From Succinivibrio sp. (GTDB taxonomy: Bacteria; Pseudomonadota; Gammaproteobacteria; Enterobacterales; Succinivibrionaceae): a DNA stretch of 64,000 nucleotides. Where the stretch lies: the NCBI GenBank assembly GCA_017469335.1, contig JAFUGP010000176.1, positions 1 to 64,000 of the forward strand, read 5' to 3'. The position numbers were made by a program, and so were the translations under genes. Below the pieces are notes generated by a model. The model worked only from the letters and a program-made list of their open reading frames with translations. It had not been told where the DNA came from and did no database searches. Below, piece after piece: positions 26,801 through 35,242 of this stretch. Numbering within the stretch: the stretch's first letter is position 1; the number at the start of each line of letters is the position of its first letter.

Positions 26801-27929
26801 GAATCTGCCAGTAAATGCCCTCGTCGCACCAGCACAGCCCGTTCTTGTCAAAGCTCATGAAGGGCACCTCGGAGGAGTAGGTGGGCAGAGTGCGTTCTGT
26901 GCTGCCGCGCAGCACGGCGGCGCAGCGTTTGGCGGTGGCCTTTATAATCTTGCGGCAGGCAGTGGTCAGACCGCGTTCCAAGAACTGTGCGGCATAATCA
27001 TCCTGCATTTTGATGAGTAAGTCAGTTAAAGTGGGGATCTGCAACGCACTGAGCAGTCTGAGGTTATCCACCGCCTGATTGAGGCGCATTTGAGATTGTT
27101 CGTCAAGCGGATTTGGCGCAGTCTCCTGAGGTTGTGCACCCCGGCGGGCGGCTTTGGCAGCTTTTGCCGACATCAGGGCCCGACGCGCGGCGCGCGGCAA
27201 TTTAGCCACTTTGACAGGTTCAATTTCCGGCCCTTTAAAGCTATCCGGCATGGACGGCAGCTGGGGCTTGCGGTAGGTCTGCTCGTATTCGAGCTTCAAC
27301 CCCCGCTCAAGGAGCAGCTCATCTTTATCCCGATCCAGTACAAAATCTAGCACATTACGCGGATAACGGTCGATAAGCTCCGCGATGAAGCGCACCGTCA
27401 TGGCCCAGATCAGGTTACGCTTGGCAGTCGATACCTCCTTGAGCCTGGAATGTTCAGAAATATCTTCTATCAAATCCTCGGCAGGCAGCGCCAGCACCTT
27501 CTTGCTGGCCACATACAGTTTCTGGTTGTACTCAGGATCAAGAAAGTCGTAGGGGCCGCTCCAGAAGATTGAAGCATTATCAAACAGAAAATCGGCGATG
27601 GGATCGGTAAGCTCTTTGGACAGTGCCTTGAGTTTTACCTCATAAGTTTTGGTTTCGTAGTCGTAAGGATTGACATGTTCTGATTCGTAATAGAAATAAT
27701 GACTTCTGGTACGACCTTTGATGGGAATACCCAGATTGAAACTAAACCCATGCTCTTCCCAGCTGTAGAGTTCCAGATAGGGCCGCAGTTTGTCGCCGTC
27801 GCTTTTTTCGGCGAACAGTTTTTTATGTTCCGCGCTGAGCTTATCAAATAAGCCCGCGCTGGCATGCCGGTAAAAAAATTGCGCAGCCTCAGTTTGCAGC
27901 GGCCGAAAGAAAATGGCGGAAGAACTCAT
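23829..27929 (-). CDS. Large SNF2-family DNA-dependent ATPase/helicase
   Basis: This 1366-residue protein is an SNF2/RapA-like helicase. The N-terminal 700 residues are family-specific and hold a low-complexity Glu/Ala/Gln linker around 640-680. A region near 720-860 (LLDYDWKLAIGDKNISEEDFKKL) resembles the SNF2-associated DUF3670 domain. The motor follows: Walker A DDMGLGKT near 920, Walker B DEAQ near 1016, TGTPVENRL, and the C-terminal lobe with LKAGGTGVNLTAA near 1270 and DRSFRIGQ. Such proteins remodel nucleoprotein or recycle RNA polymerase; the target here is unknown. No methylase, nuclease or other defence gene is adjacent. It converges with tRNA-Ser. Confidence 0.9.
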   Translation of the reverse strand: MSSSAIFFRPLQTEAAQFFYRHASAGLFDKLSAEHKKLFAEKSDGDKLRPYLELYSWEEHGFSFNLGIPIKGRTRSHYFYYESEHVNPYDYETKTYEVKLKALSKELTDPIADFLFDNASIFWSGPYDFLDPEYNQKLYVASKKVLALPAEDLIEDISEHSRLKEVSTAKRNLIWAMTVRFIAELIDRYPRNVLDFVLDRDKDELLLERGLKLEYEQTYRKPQLPSMPDSFKGPEIEPVKVAKLPRAARRALMSAKAAKAARRGAQPQETAPNPLDEQSQMRLNQAVDNLRLLSALQIPTLTDLLIKMQDDYAAQFLERGLTTACRKIIKATAKRCAAVLRGSTERTLPTYSSEVPFMSFDKNGLCWCDEGIYWQIHTTPKKITCSPVLDGHSRTKKQPFQHEMFQLQQMPELVRGSDRHLEAMFHVWRLATELCSRGAMVPACLTVENEYQGSYFYSSAEEEMVIRWVPAACSPVVARLCAEVGRNLRALPRSFLNFDTKKAPSDLQLGLYALGFFMEGYIAEEGKQDLLRLKTLPWQRSGLFAYMRSPGSLRAFAYATDENVDHTGRWLNDMLYRESEGTPALRFSVVTKEQNKEENAEHWLDLDGFELPAGEELIELDLRVAGYPPLYGGKTLSEADFDAEDEAEADKPTAAEQNTEQNAATAAQAESKAQQKQLPAVKPQWELSVRDLYQSEANSSHAAAVVKPVRRLGRIRPEMAEFYYHPLRRHAILAEDFEQFIKDSAVWLKSYGVELQFGDQNGVLPIPRSMLNVKLNGKWESSTGFVGLSELLDYDWKLAIGDKNISEEDFKKLCKRMGQLVQFNDSYIYVDPETFGKILDKLSKKQQAISKPRLIAAAMTGEFEGQNAQVSEQIIQALQGLMKQPEVALPGQLEAKLRPYQERGFSWLYRNLKMNMGSIIADDMGLGKTVQVIAALSKLKEEGELTGQQALVVVPTSVLINWERELSRFAPKLTVSRFYGPGCEFRHDTDVVLTSYGKLRRSINELTADTQLKLRVLVIDEAQNIKNHLSQAAKAVRSLKPSSAIAMTGTPVENRLMDYWSIMEFVNPGLMGSSAGFKREFATPIEKHQDEEAATMFRSVTSPFILRRVKTDRSIISDLPDKLTTDTFCELTQTQAAMYQNAIDDQIEAITTSEDKFTRSRTVLDLIRKLKQICDSPALLIKDGRYDDPKYSGKADMLLGLIGALQDAGNKALIFTQYVEMGHLIQKWIEQATGFKPSFLHGSTPMKQRTQMIDRFSVSPEEFCFILSLKAGGTGVNLTAATAVIHYDLWWNPAVEEQATDRSFRIGQTKNVQVNRFICANTFEEKINLMLQRKKELAELTVSTGEKWLGDLSDNELMQILTIGNK

Positions 27930-28217
27930 GGTGATGTACCGACAATGGCCCTAAAAAGGCTGGGCCTGAGAAAAAAATGACATCAAGTCAAGACGCTGTC
28001 AGGTCTTGGTGCCGTCTGTTGCTAAAGGCATAATTCTACCATAGCTAAGCTCTGACCGAGCATAATCAGGCCAAAAGGGTGAGCTGGTTGAAATGGCTGA
28101 CATAATAAATTAAATGTCTTTATAAACAAGAACTTTTATGAATATTGGGTTCAAAAAATCTTCGAGATCCTTTATGTTTGGTTGCTCTCTTAGTTTAAAG
28201 ATTGTATGTACCGTATT
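27930..28217. other. AT-rich intergenic region upstream of the SNF2 gene
   Basis: No gene is visible. On the minus strand an extended -10 (TGG-TAGAAT, 28038-28033) lies about 104 bases upstream of the SNF2 start. CAAGAC/GTCTTG forms a small hairpin in the leader near 27985. The part beyond 28080 is AT-rich without recognised signals and leads into the pta terminator. Confidence 0.4.
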
Positions 28218-28247
28218 AAAAAAGAGGGACTGATGCCCCTCTTTTTT
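28218..28247 (-). terminator. pta terminator
   Basis: AAAAAAGAGGG pairs with CCCTCTTTTTT around an 8-base loop. On the minus strand it ends in a T6 tract about 22 bases after the pta stop. Confidence 0.85.
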
Positions 28248-28268
28248 AAGCTGTTTGAACAATCAGTT

Positions 28269-30251
28269 TCAGGCAGTCATGGTAGCCTGAATGGCGGTCA
28301 CGGCGATGGTGTAGACGATGTCATCTACCAGCGCACCGCGCGAGAGATCGTTGACCGGTTTTTTCAGTCCCTGCAGCAGCGGACCCACGGAAACCACGCC
28401 GGCCGAGCGCTGTACGGCCTTGTAGACGGTATTTCCGGTGGAGAGAGACGGGAAGATAAAGACCGTCGCCTTGCCCGCAACGGGCGAGCCAGGAGCCTTC
28501 TGCGCCGCCACGGCAGGCTCGACCGCGGCGTCATACTGCAACGGTCCGTCCACCGCGATATCCGGGCGCTTCTGCCTGACCAGTTCGGTGGCCTGCGTCA
28601 CCAGATCCACGTCAGCGCCTTTACCGGACTTGAGCGTGGAGTAGGTGATCATGGCCACCTTAGGATCGATGCCGAAAGCTTTGGCGGTATCGGCCGACTG
28701 AATGGCAATTTCGGAGAGTTCATCGGCAGTGGGATTGAGATTGATGGCGCAGTCGGCAAAGAGGTAGACCTGTTCGGGCATCAGCATGAAGAAGGAGCCC
28801 GATACCAGTTTGGAGTTCGGGGCGGTCTTGATGATCTGCAGTGCCGGACGGATGGTGTTGGCGGTGGTGTGCACGGCTCCGGATACCAGACCGTCAAGCT
28901 CTCCGCGCTCGATCATCATGGTGGCCAGAGCCACGTTGTCCTGCAGCATCTGCACGGCCAGCTCAGGGGTCATGCCTTTTTTCTGCCGCAATTCAACCAG
29001 ACGATCCACGTAATTGTTGCGCACGGCCTCGGGCTCGACGAACTCCACGCCCTCGCCTAAGCTCACGTCCAGTTCCTTGGCCACCTCCAGAATATGCTCC
29101 TTGTTGCCGAACAGCACCGGCACGGCAATGTTCTGCCGGGCCACTTCCGCGGCAGCCTTGACGGTACGCGGCTCGTCACCCTCAGGCAAGGCGATGCGCT
29201 TGTGGGCGGCCCTGGCCAGGGAGGTGAGTTTGCTGCGGAAGGAGGCAGGACTCATGAGCGGTATGCGCTCTTTATCGTATTGGGAGATGATCTGCAAGGC
29301 AGTCTGGTCAAAGATGGCTGCACCGGCCTGCTCGGCAAGATCCTTGCGCTCGGTGTCATCATAAGGCAGCAGCGCCGGGAAGTGCCTTAGGGCCGCGGCA
29401 ATATCCAACGGTGAGAGAGCGGTCTCAATCACCGCGCCGGCACCTGACACGGCGCCGCCTAAGCCCTGTGGCAGCACGGCCACGCCGCAGGCGGTGGAAT
29501 CAGGCTTGGTCACGGCGATAAGCGCAGCGCCCTCGTCTTCGCCCTGCCCGGGCAGCACGGCCTTGAAGACACGGGTGTTCTCACTGCCTGAGCTGACTTT
29601 GCCGTCCAGGTACACAGCCAGATCGCGGGCACGCGGGGCGTAGAGTTTCTGGTCAAAGTGCAGCGTGGCGATGATGTTGGTGATGGCCGCCGGAGCATTG
29701 GCCTTGGCACTGCAGCTGCCCTGCGGACCGTCACACTCACAGGCAAAGGAGAGCTGACGTTCCCCTTCTTTGCCATGAGGCGCGTCGGGATTAAGCAGCA
29801 CCGTACCCAGCACGCGTTTTTTGCCGGCCTCGCCGAAGGCGCGCAAGGTGTTTTCGAGCATCATTTTGGCGCGACCGCACTTGCCGGGAATGGCGCTGAG
29901 AATATCGGCATCCAGCGCGTGACAGGTCTCGGCGTTGATGCGGTCACGGCCGCCCAGGAATTTTTCCACTCCTTCGATGATTACCACCTCAGGGGAGGTT
30001 TCCGCCACCAGTGAGTTGAAGTTGGCAACAATGCTCTCCAGCACCTCCGAGCGCTGCCCCTTGGCTACCTGTTTGGTGGCGCAGTTGACACACAGGGTAC
30101 GTTTTTCAACGGGATCGTTGAAGACATCGGAGAAGGGTTTGAACAGTACCGCTTTCACCCCTTTTTGATTGAGTGCCTTAACCAGGCCTAAGGTGACGGG
30201 AAACAGACCCTGCGCCTTGCCGGCAGGAACTAGCATTACATTATGAGTCAC
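28269..30251 (-). CDS. pta: Phosphate acetyltransferase (long form)
   Basis: Pta interconverts acetyl-CoA and acetyl phosphate. The 660-residue protein has the long-form layout: an N-terminal P-loop-like region (MLVPAGKAQGLFPVTLGL, parallel to E. coli MLIPTGTSVGLTSVSLG), a middle DRTGG-type domain, and the C-terminal catalytic domain from about residue 345 (RIALPEGDEPR, SGAVHTTANTIRPALQIIKT, DCAINLNPTADEL, FPSLSTGNTVYKAVQR). It is about 50 residues shorter than E. coli Pta. The start is GTG with GAGGAG about 8 bases upstream. No acetate kinase gene is adjacent; in E. coli ackA lies between pta and yfbV. Confidence 0.95.
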   Translation of the reverse strand: MTHNVMLVPAGKAQGLFPVTLGLVKALNQKGVKAVLFKPFSDVFNDPVEKRTLCVNCATKQVAKGQRSEVLESIVANFNSLVAETSPEVVIIEGVEKFLGGRDRINAETCHALDADILSAIPGKCGRAKMMLENTLRAFGEAGKKRVLGTVLLNPDAPHGKEGERQLSFACECDGPQGSCSAKANAPAAITNIIATLHFDQKLYAPRARDLAVYLDGKVSSGSENTRVFKAVLPGQGEDEGAALIAVTKPDSTACGVAVLPQGLGGAVSGAGAVIETALSPLDIAAALRHFPALLPYDDTERKDLAEQAGAAIFDQTALQIISQYDKERIPLMSPASFRSKLTSLARAAHKRIALPEGDEPRTVKAAAEVARQNIAVPVLFGNKEHILEVAKELDVSLGEGVEFVEPEAVRNNYVDRLVELRQKKGMTPELAVQMLQDNVALATMMIERGELDGLVSGAVHTTANTIRPALQIIKTAPNSKLVSGSFFMLMPEQVYLFADCAINLNPTADELSEIAIQSADTAKAFGIDPKVAMITYSTLKSGKGADVDLVTQATELVRQKRPDIAVDGPLQYDAAVEPAVAAQKAPGSPVAGKATVFIFPSLSTGNTVYKAVQRSAGVVSVGPLLQGLKKPVNDLSRGALVDDIVYTIAVTAIQATMTA

Positions 30252-30556
30252 GATTGCTCCTCACTTAACTGACTGAAAATAATCCTGAATTTGGCATTGA
30301 AAGAGAACCTCAAATGAGTTGTGAAAAGGCTTTGGCTGCAAACTCAAAACCCGTTCTTCAGCGGTGTTTTCAACGCCGGGACCCCTGAAAGTGGCTTCAT
30401 AGTAGCATAGGAATTTGTGCTCCCGGAGAGCCTGCTTGCAAATCCGTTTCACGCTTCACTATCTTGTACTGCATCTGAGCTGTCAACGTGGACGCGGTCT
30501 GCGTCGGTTATCTTGTTCCCTGCGGCTGAGGATGCGGCCGGCAGATGGTCTGAGGC
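30252..30556. other. Leader and promoter region of pta
   Basis: No gene is supported in this stretch. It must contain the pta promoter on the minus strand, but I could not find a good -35/-10 pair. Short frames on both strands here lack ribosome sites and recognisable content. Confidence 0.35.
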
Positions 30557-30584
30557 AAAAAAGGGCGCAGCCATGGCCGCGCCC
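30557..30584 (-). terminator. Terminator of the sugar-uptake operon
   Basis: GGGCGC-(A)-GCCATGGC-(C)-GCGCCC forms a long near-perfect stem. On the minus strand it is followed by TTTTTT, about 25 bases after the permease stop. Confidence 0.85.
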
Positions 30585-30608
30585 AAGATCATCGAGGAGT
30601 ATTGGTTA

Positions 30609-31655
30609 TCAAGAGCCGTGCTGGGCCTGCGCGCGGGCGCGCATGACGCGCATTCTCTCGCGGATCTGCGGACCTGCCACCTGAATGAGGATCACCACGA
30701 TGAGGATGATGCCCTTGACGGCGTCGTTGATGAGCGAGTCCATCTTCAGGGCGATGATGATCTTGTCAATTACAGTGTAGGAAAGGGCACCAAACAGGAT
30801 ACCCAGGCAGCGGCCGCGTCCGCCGGCCATGCTGATACCGCCCAGCACCACCGCAGCTATGGCGTACATCTCATAGCTTGAACCGGTGGTGGCAGGATCG
30901 GAGGAGGCGTTCATGGCGATCCAAAAGAACGAGGCCACACCCACCAGACCGCCGGTGATGACAAATACCATGGTCTTCATGAGACTGACATTGATGCCGG
31001 CCATGAAGGCCCCTTTGTAGCTGCTGCCAACGGCGTAGACTTTCTTGCCGAATTTGGTGGATTCTAAGATGTACACAAAGAGGGCGGTTAAAAGTACCAG
31101 CATGATGCCCACGATGGGCAGTGAGAGAAACTTGGAATTGCCGAAACTGAACATGGGCTGAAACATGTCAAGTTTGGAAATCATGCGGTACACCGAGCTG
31201 CCACCGCCTGCCAGGGATTTGTCGATGTGCTGGCAGATGTACTGGGCAAAAGAGCGGAAGATGAGCATGGTAGCCAGGGTGACGATGAAGGACGGCATCT
31301 TCACAATGCCCACCAGCACGCCGTTTAACAGCCCGCACAGACACCCAAACCCTACCGCGAAGAGGAAGGTGAGCAGAATACTGTCGGTGACGTTGAACAC
31401 CACCACGCTCAGGCCGCTGACTAAAGCCAGCATGGAACCTACCGAGAGGTCGATCTCGGCGGTGATGCACACCATGCCCATCCCCAGCGCGATGATGCCG
31501 ATCACCGCCGAATGGCGCAGGATGTTCATGGCCGCATTTAGGGTCAGGCCGTTGCTGCTGAGCGCGTAGACGCAGAAAATAATCACAAAGACAAAAATAT
31601 AGCTGTAACTGTGCCAGAGCCTGGACAGCAGCGCTCCCGAAGATTGGTTGTTCAT
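30609..31655 (-). CDS. Sugar ABC transporter permease (RbsC family)
   Basis: This 348-residue inner-membrane protein belongs to the BPD_transp_2/RbsC family and has about eight to ten hydrophobic segments with the family phrases GITAEIDLSVGSMLAL-like (VCITAEIDLSVGSMLALVSG, residues about 63-82) and AAVVLGGISMAGGRG. It forms the membrane channel for the preceding ATPase and binding protein. I chose the ATG at 31655, which has AGGAG 7 bases upstream; the GTG at 31659-31661 overlaps the ATPase stop but abuts that Shine-Dalgarno. It is the last gene of the operon, before a strong terminator. Confidence 0.93.
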   Translation of the reverse strand: MNNQSSGALLSRLWHSYSYIFVFVIIFCVYALSSNGLTLNAAMNILRHSAVIGIIALGMGMVCITAEIDLSVGSMLALVSGLSVVVFNVTDSILLTFLFAVGFGCLCGLLNGVLVGIVKMPSFIVTLATMLIFRSFAQYICQHIDKSLAGGGSSVYRMISKLDMFQPMFSFGNSKFLSLPIVGIMLVLLTALFVYILESTKFGKKVYAVGSSYKGAFMAGINVSLMKTMVFVITGGLVGVASFFWIAMNASSDPATTGSSYEMYAIAAVVLGGISMAGGRGRCLGILFGALSYTVIDKIIIALKMDSLINDAVKGIILIVVILIQVAGPQIRERMRVMRARAQAQHGS

Positions 31656-31657
31656 GT

Positions 31658-33145
31658 TCACTCTCCTGCCGAATTGGTTGAATACATCATGATGCGGTGC
31701 TCTTCTATTTCCTGATGAGGGAGCACCTTGATGACGCCGCCGTTGTAGAACACCAGACAGAAATCGGCGACCTTTTGCAGTTCGGGGATTTCCAGAGTGT
31801 TCACCAGCACGGTTTTGCCCTGGGCTGCCAGCTTTAAGATGAGCTTGTAAATCTCGGCTTTGGCGCCCACATCAATACCCTGGGTGGGATTGTCAAAGAG
31901 CAGTACCGAGGCGTTGGTGTTAAGCCAGCGGGCGATGAATACTTTCTGCTGATTGCCGCCGCTGAGCGAGACCACCGGCAGGGCGGGGGAGGCGGCCTTC
32001 AGATTTAACAGTTCCTTGTAGTGGAAGTATTTTTTCAGCTCTTCTCCTTTGCGGATATGAAATTTGCCGGCTGAGAGGGTATGTTCGGCCAGGTACATGT
32101 TCTCCAGGATATCCATATCGGGAATTACCGAGTTTTCCTTGCGGTTGGCGGCCAGAAGACCGATACCGGCCCGCATGGCGGCGTGCACCGAAGCCGGGGG
32201 CAGCACTTTGCCGTTTACGGTGGCACTGCCGCCCGTGCTGGCCGAGAGCCCGAACAGACATTGCATCAGTTCGCTGCTGCCGCACCCCTCCAGACCGGTC
32301 AATCCCACCACCTGTCCTCGTTTGACCTCAAGGTCCACATCGTGAAAACCCTCACCGCTGTATTTGTCCAGTGCAAGCACGGTATCCCCGGTTTCCCGCG
32401 GCTCATAGAAGCTCTGCGCGGCACCGCTGCGGCCTACCATGAGTTTGGTCACTTCCTCGGGGTTGGTGTCGGCGATGCGGCCCTCGGCGATGTATTCGCC
32501 GTTACGGAACACGGTGTAGTTGTCGCAGTAGCTGAAAATCTCCGGCATCTTGTGGGAGATGAAAATAAAGGACAGTCCGTCGGCCTTGAGACCTTTGACG
32601 ATGTCAAAGAGGTGCTCTATTTCCTCGTTGTTCAAGGCAGTGGTAGGCTCATCCAAGATCAAGAGCTTGGCCTTGAACAGCAACGCCTTGCTGATCTCCA
32701 AAAGCTGCCTGTCCCCGGTCTTGAGCTCGTGGACGTAAGCTTGGGGATCGATGTTCACCTGCAGGCGGTCAAAGAGCTCACGCGAGCGGGCGATCATCTC
32801 TTTCTTTTTGAGATGCCACAACGCTCCTTCCAACTCCTTGCACATGAACATGTTCTCGAATACCTTCAGATCATTGAACAGGTTCAGTTCCTGATGGACA
32901 AAGGCGATGCCCAGCTCCTCGGTCTGGCGTATGGTGGGACGGTCAAGTTTTTGTCCGTCGAAAATCACCTCACCGGCATCGGCGGGAATGGTGCCGGTGA
33001 GTATGTTCATCAAGGTTGATTTGCCGGCCCCGTTCTCGCCGAGCAGGGCGTGCACCACACCCCGCTCGACGGTGAGTGCGGTGTTTTTCAACACCGGCAC
33101 TCCGTTGAAGGCCTTGCAAATACCGCGCATGAGCAGTAATGACAT
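31658..33145 (-). CDS. Sugar ABC transporter ATP-binding protein (RbsA/MglA family, two ATPase domains)
   Basis: This 495-residue protein has two nucleotide-binding domains. The first has Walker A GENGAGKSTLMN, Q-loop VHQELNLF and Walker B LLILDEPTTAL, but its signature is degenerate (LKTGDRQLLEISKAL). The second has a degenerate Walker A (GLEGCGSSELMQ) and a good signature (LSGGNQQK), but reads LLFDNPTQGIDVG, with Asn where the catalytic Glu normally follows the Walker B Asp. Degeneracy of the second site is known in this family. GAGGAT precedes the ATG at 33145. It lies between the binding-protein and permease genes. Confidence 0.93.
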   Translation of the reverse strand: MSLLLMRGICKAFNGVPVLKNTALTVERGVVHALLGENGAGKSTLMNILTGTIPADAGEVIFDGQKLDRPTIRQTEELGIAFVHQELNLFNDLKVFENMFMCKELEGALWHLKKKEMIARSRELFDRLQVNIDPQAYVHELKTGDRQLLEISKALLFKAKLLILDEPTTALNNEEIEHLFDIVKGLKADGLSFIFISHKMPEIFSYCDNYTVFRNGEYIAEGRIADTNPEEVTKLMVGRSGAAQSFYEPRETGDTVLALDKYSGEGFHDVDLEVKRGQVVGLTGLEGCGSSELMQCLFGLSASTGGSATVNGKVLPPASVHAAMRAGIGLLAANRKENSVIPDMDILENMYLAEHTLSAGKFHIRKGEELKKYFHYKELLNLKAASPALPVVSLSGGNQQKVFIARWLNTNASVLLFDNPTQGIDVGAKAEIYKLILKLAAQGKTVLVNTLEIPELQKVADFCLVFYNGGVIKVLPHQEIEEHRIMMYSTNSAGE

Positions 33146-33156
33146 GGCAGTTATCC

Positions 33157-34206
33157 TCAGTTGAAGGACTTAAACGAGCCTACGTTGTCGGCGGTAACGT
33201 TATGGCACTCGATGACGTGATCCTGAGTGACCGCTTTGCCGTCCAAAAAGTCCACCATGTCCTGTTCGGCTGTTTGAATCATGGAGGGGCTGTAGGTCAC
33301 GGACATCAGGCCTCCCAGCTTTTTATAGAGGTCCTGATACTCCTCACCGCGCAGCACACTGTAGAGCTCCTCCAGGCCGCCGCAGCCGGTGATAACGGGC
33401 TGATGGGAGAGAAAGCGCTCCTTGATGTCATCGTCGATGCCGCCGCCGCGCAGCGCCTCCAGGATGCCCATGGCCAGCTCATCGTCCTCGGCGTAAATCC
33501 AGCGGATATCGGCGTTGGAGGCCTCACCCAGCAGGGATTCAAAGGAGGTTTTGGTGTTGGAGCGGCTCCAGTTGGTGGCGCCGGAGTAGGTCAGGGATTT
33601 TTTGACCTGATCCTCGGTCCACTTGAGGTTGTCGGGGATTTTCTCCCCGTTGAAGGCCAGCTGTCCGGTCAGGTATTTGGTGAAGCCTAAGTTGCGCAAC
33701 GTAGTCACCGAGGAGGTGTCACCCTCGTAGACATAGACCTTATCACCTGGCTTTAAGCCCTTGCTGACAAAATAGGCCGCCGCGCCGGCACCGATGCCCT
33801 CGTTGTCACCTTTGACATTGGAGACGGCTTTGTCACTGACACCGTCGATGATGCGATCAAAGTCCACGTAGGGGATCTCGGCGTTGACTATTTGCTGCAG
33901 ACCGGACATTACGGTATCGTCAATGGGCTGGATGACGATGCCGGCCAGGCTCTTGTCACCGCGGGCCAAAATGTCCTCAATCTGATTGATTTGATAGCCG
34001 GCGCTGTCGCAGGTAATTACCTCGGCGCCGTAACGGCCCTCTTGGTTGATCTCGGCGGCCTTCTGCTTGGCAAAGGTGGCCACGGAGCCGGTCCAGCCGT
34101 GATCCTCGGCGGCGGTCAGCACGATGATGTTGCGCTCGGCGGCCAGGGCGTTGAAGGATAAGGCAGCGCCCACGGCGGCGGCGATGAGGGTACGGGTAAG
34201 TTTCAT
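33157..34206 (-). CDS. Sugar ABC transporter substrate-binding protein (RbsB-like)
   Basis: This 349-residue periplasmic protein starts with a signal peptide (MKLTRTLIAAAVGAALSFNALA, cut before AERN) and has the ribose-binding-type fold, with GIVIQPIDD, VDFDRIIDGV and a second lobe containing WIYAEDDELAMGILEAL. The sugar is not identifiable from sequence. I chose the ATG at 34206, preceded by AAGGAGATAT; the longer frame upstream has no role. It is encoded 11 bases before the ATPase gene, so this is the cognate binding protein of the transporter. Confidence 0.92.
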   Translation of the reverse strand: MKLTRTLIAAAVGAALSFNALAAERNIIVLTAAEDHGWTGSVATFAKQKAAEINQEGRYGAEVITCDSAGYQINQIEDILARGDKSLAGIVIQPIDDTVMSGLQQIVNAEIPYVDFDRIIDGVSDKAVSNVKGDNEGIGAGAAAYFVSKGLKPGDKVYVYEGDTSSVTTLRNLGFTKYLTGQLAFNGEKIPDNLKWTEDQVKKSLTYSGATNWSRSNTKTSFESLLGEASNADIRWIYAEDDELAMGILEALRGGGIDDDIKERFLSHQPVITGCGGLEELYSVLRGEEYQDLYKKLGGLMSVTYSPSMIQTAEQDMVDFLDGKAVTQDHVIECHNVTADNVGSFKSFN

Positions 34207-34278
34207 GGCATATCTCCTTGGGTAAAGTTCCTGCATGAGCAGAAAAATCAGTTAAAAAAATGGGTTAGCGGTTAATCT

Positions 34279-35199
34279 TCAGATGACAAAATTACGCAGA
34301 TAGCGGGCCGATAAGGTCAGGCTCTGCAGTACCCTCTCGCGGCTGCCCTCGAAGGCCTTGTCCTCGACCTCGATACAGGAACAGCCCCGGTAGCCTATGT
34401 CCGTGAGCGCCGAGACAAAACGCCCCCAGTCCACATCACCTAAACCTGGCAGTTTCGGGGACATGTACTCAAGCGGATAGGCGGTGATCCCCACATCCTG
34501 GAGACGGTCCCTGAACAGCTTGATGTCCTTGTAGTGAACGTGGAAGATCCTGTCCTTGAACTCGTAGAGAGGTTTGATGTAATCGATCATCTGCCACACG
34601 AAGTGCGAGGGATCGTAGTTAAGGCCCAGGTTCTCGTAGGGCAGCACCTCAAAGACCATCCGCCAGTTACGCGGGCTGGTCATCAGGTTCTGTCCGCCCG
34701 GCCACTGGTCAGATCCGAAGAGCATGGGGCAGTTTTCGATGGCCACCTTCACGCCCAGGTTTTGAGCGTGCTCCAGCAGCGGCGGCCAGATCTGCTCTGC
34801 CAGTTTGAGGTTCTCTTCCACGGTCCGGTACTGATCGCGGCCGATGAAAGTGGTGACCAGACCCACTCCCAGTTTGGCGCTGGCGCCAATCACCTCCTTG
34901 AGGTGGGTGAGGGTGGCCGTACGCTTTTCAAGATCCGGGTCCAGCGGGTTGGGGTAGTAGGCCAGGGAGGAAATCTCAATGCCTTTTTCTTTGGCGTAGT
35001 CCGTGACGTGCCGGGCATAGGCATCATCTTCCAGCACTTTGCGGCAGTCGATATGACACACTCCGGCGTAACGGCGCTCGGCCTTGCCCTGCGGCCAGCA
35101 GGCCACTTCAACGCACTCAAAGCCCTGACGCGCGGCCTCATCGATCATTTCCTCAAAAGTCCAGCCATCCAGGATGGCGCTGACAAACCCAAACTTCAT
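34279..35199 (-). CDS. Sugar-phosphate isomerase/epimerase-like TIM-barrel protein
   Basis: This 306-residue protein belongs to the AP endonuclease 2-like TIM-barrel family that includes IolE, IolH and sugar epimerases. Metal-ligand motifs are in place: Glu in KVAIENCPM, Asp/His in LNYDPSHFVWQ, His in HVHYKDIK and Glu in CIEVEDKAF. It is expected to act on the sugar imported by the linked ABC transporter, after or together with the Gfo/Idh oxidoreductase. The ATG at 35199 has AGGAGC upstream and starts the barrel (MKFGFVSAILDGW); the frame continues upstream without meaning. Confidence 0.88.
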   Translation of the reverse strand: MKFGFVSAILDGWTFEEMIDEAARQGFECVEVACWPQGKAERRYAGVCHIDCRKVLEDDAYARHVTDYAKEKGIEISSLAYYPNPLDPDLEKRTATLTHLKEVIGASAKLGVGLVTTFIGRDQYRTVEENLKLAEQIWPPLLEHAQNLGVKVAIENCPMLFGSDQWPGGQNLMTSPRNWRMVFEVLPYENLGLNYDPSHFVWQMIDYIKPLYEFKDRIFHVHYKDIKLFRDRLQDVGITAYPLEYMSPKLPGLGDVDWGRFVSALTDIGYRGCSCIEVEDKAFEGSRERVLQSLTLSARYLRNFVI

Positions 35200-35242
35200 G
35201 TTGTGCTCCTTAAACTGACCTGAAGGTGAAAACTTTGCTTCT

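Noticed and set aside
23566..27929. An integrated mobile island at tRNA-Ser
   Set aside because: No integrase, no second direct copy of the tRNA 3' end downstream, and no phage or plasmid genes are visible. The only other copy is inverted and 9 kb upstream.
23829..27929. SNF2 helicase as part of a defence system such as DISARM
   Set aside because: No methyltransferase, PLD nuclease or other partner gene is adjacent; neighbours are a tRNA and pta.
32081..33019. A 312-codon open frame opposite the sugar ATPase gene
   Set aside because: It is antisense to a clearly identified ATPase, with no plausible start signal or family resemblance.
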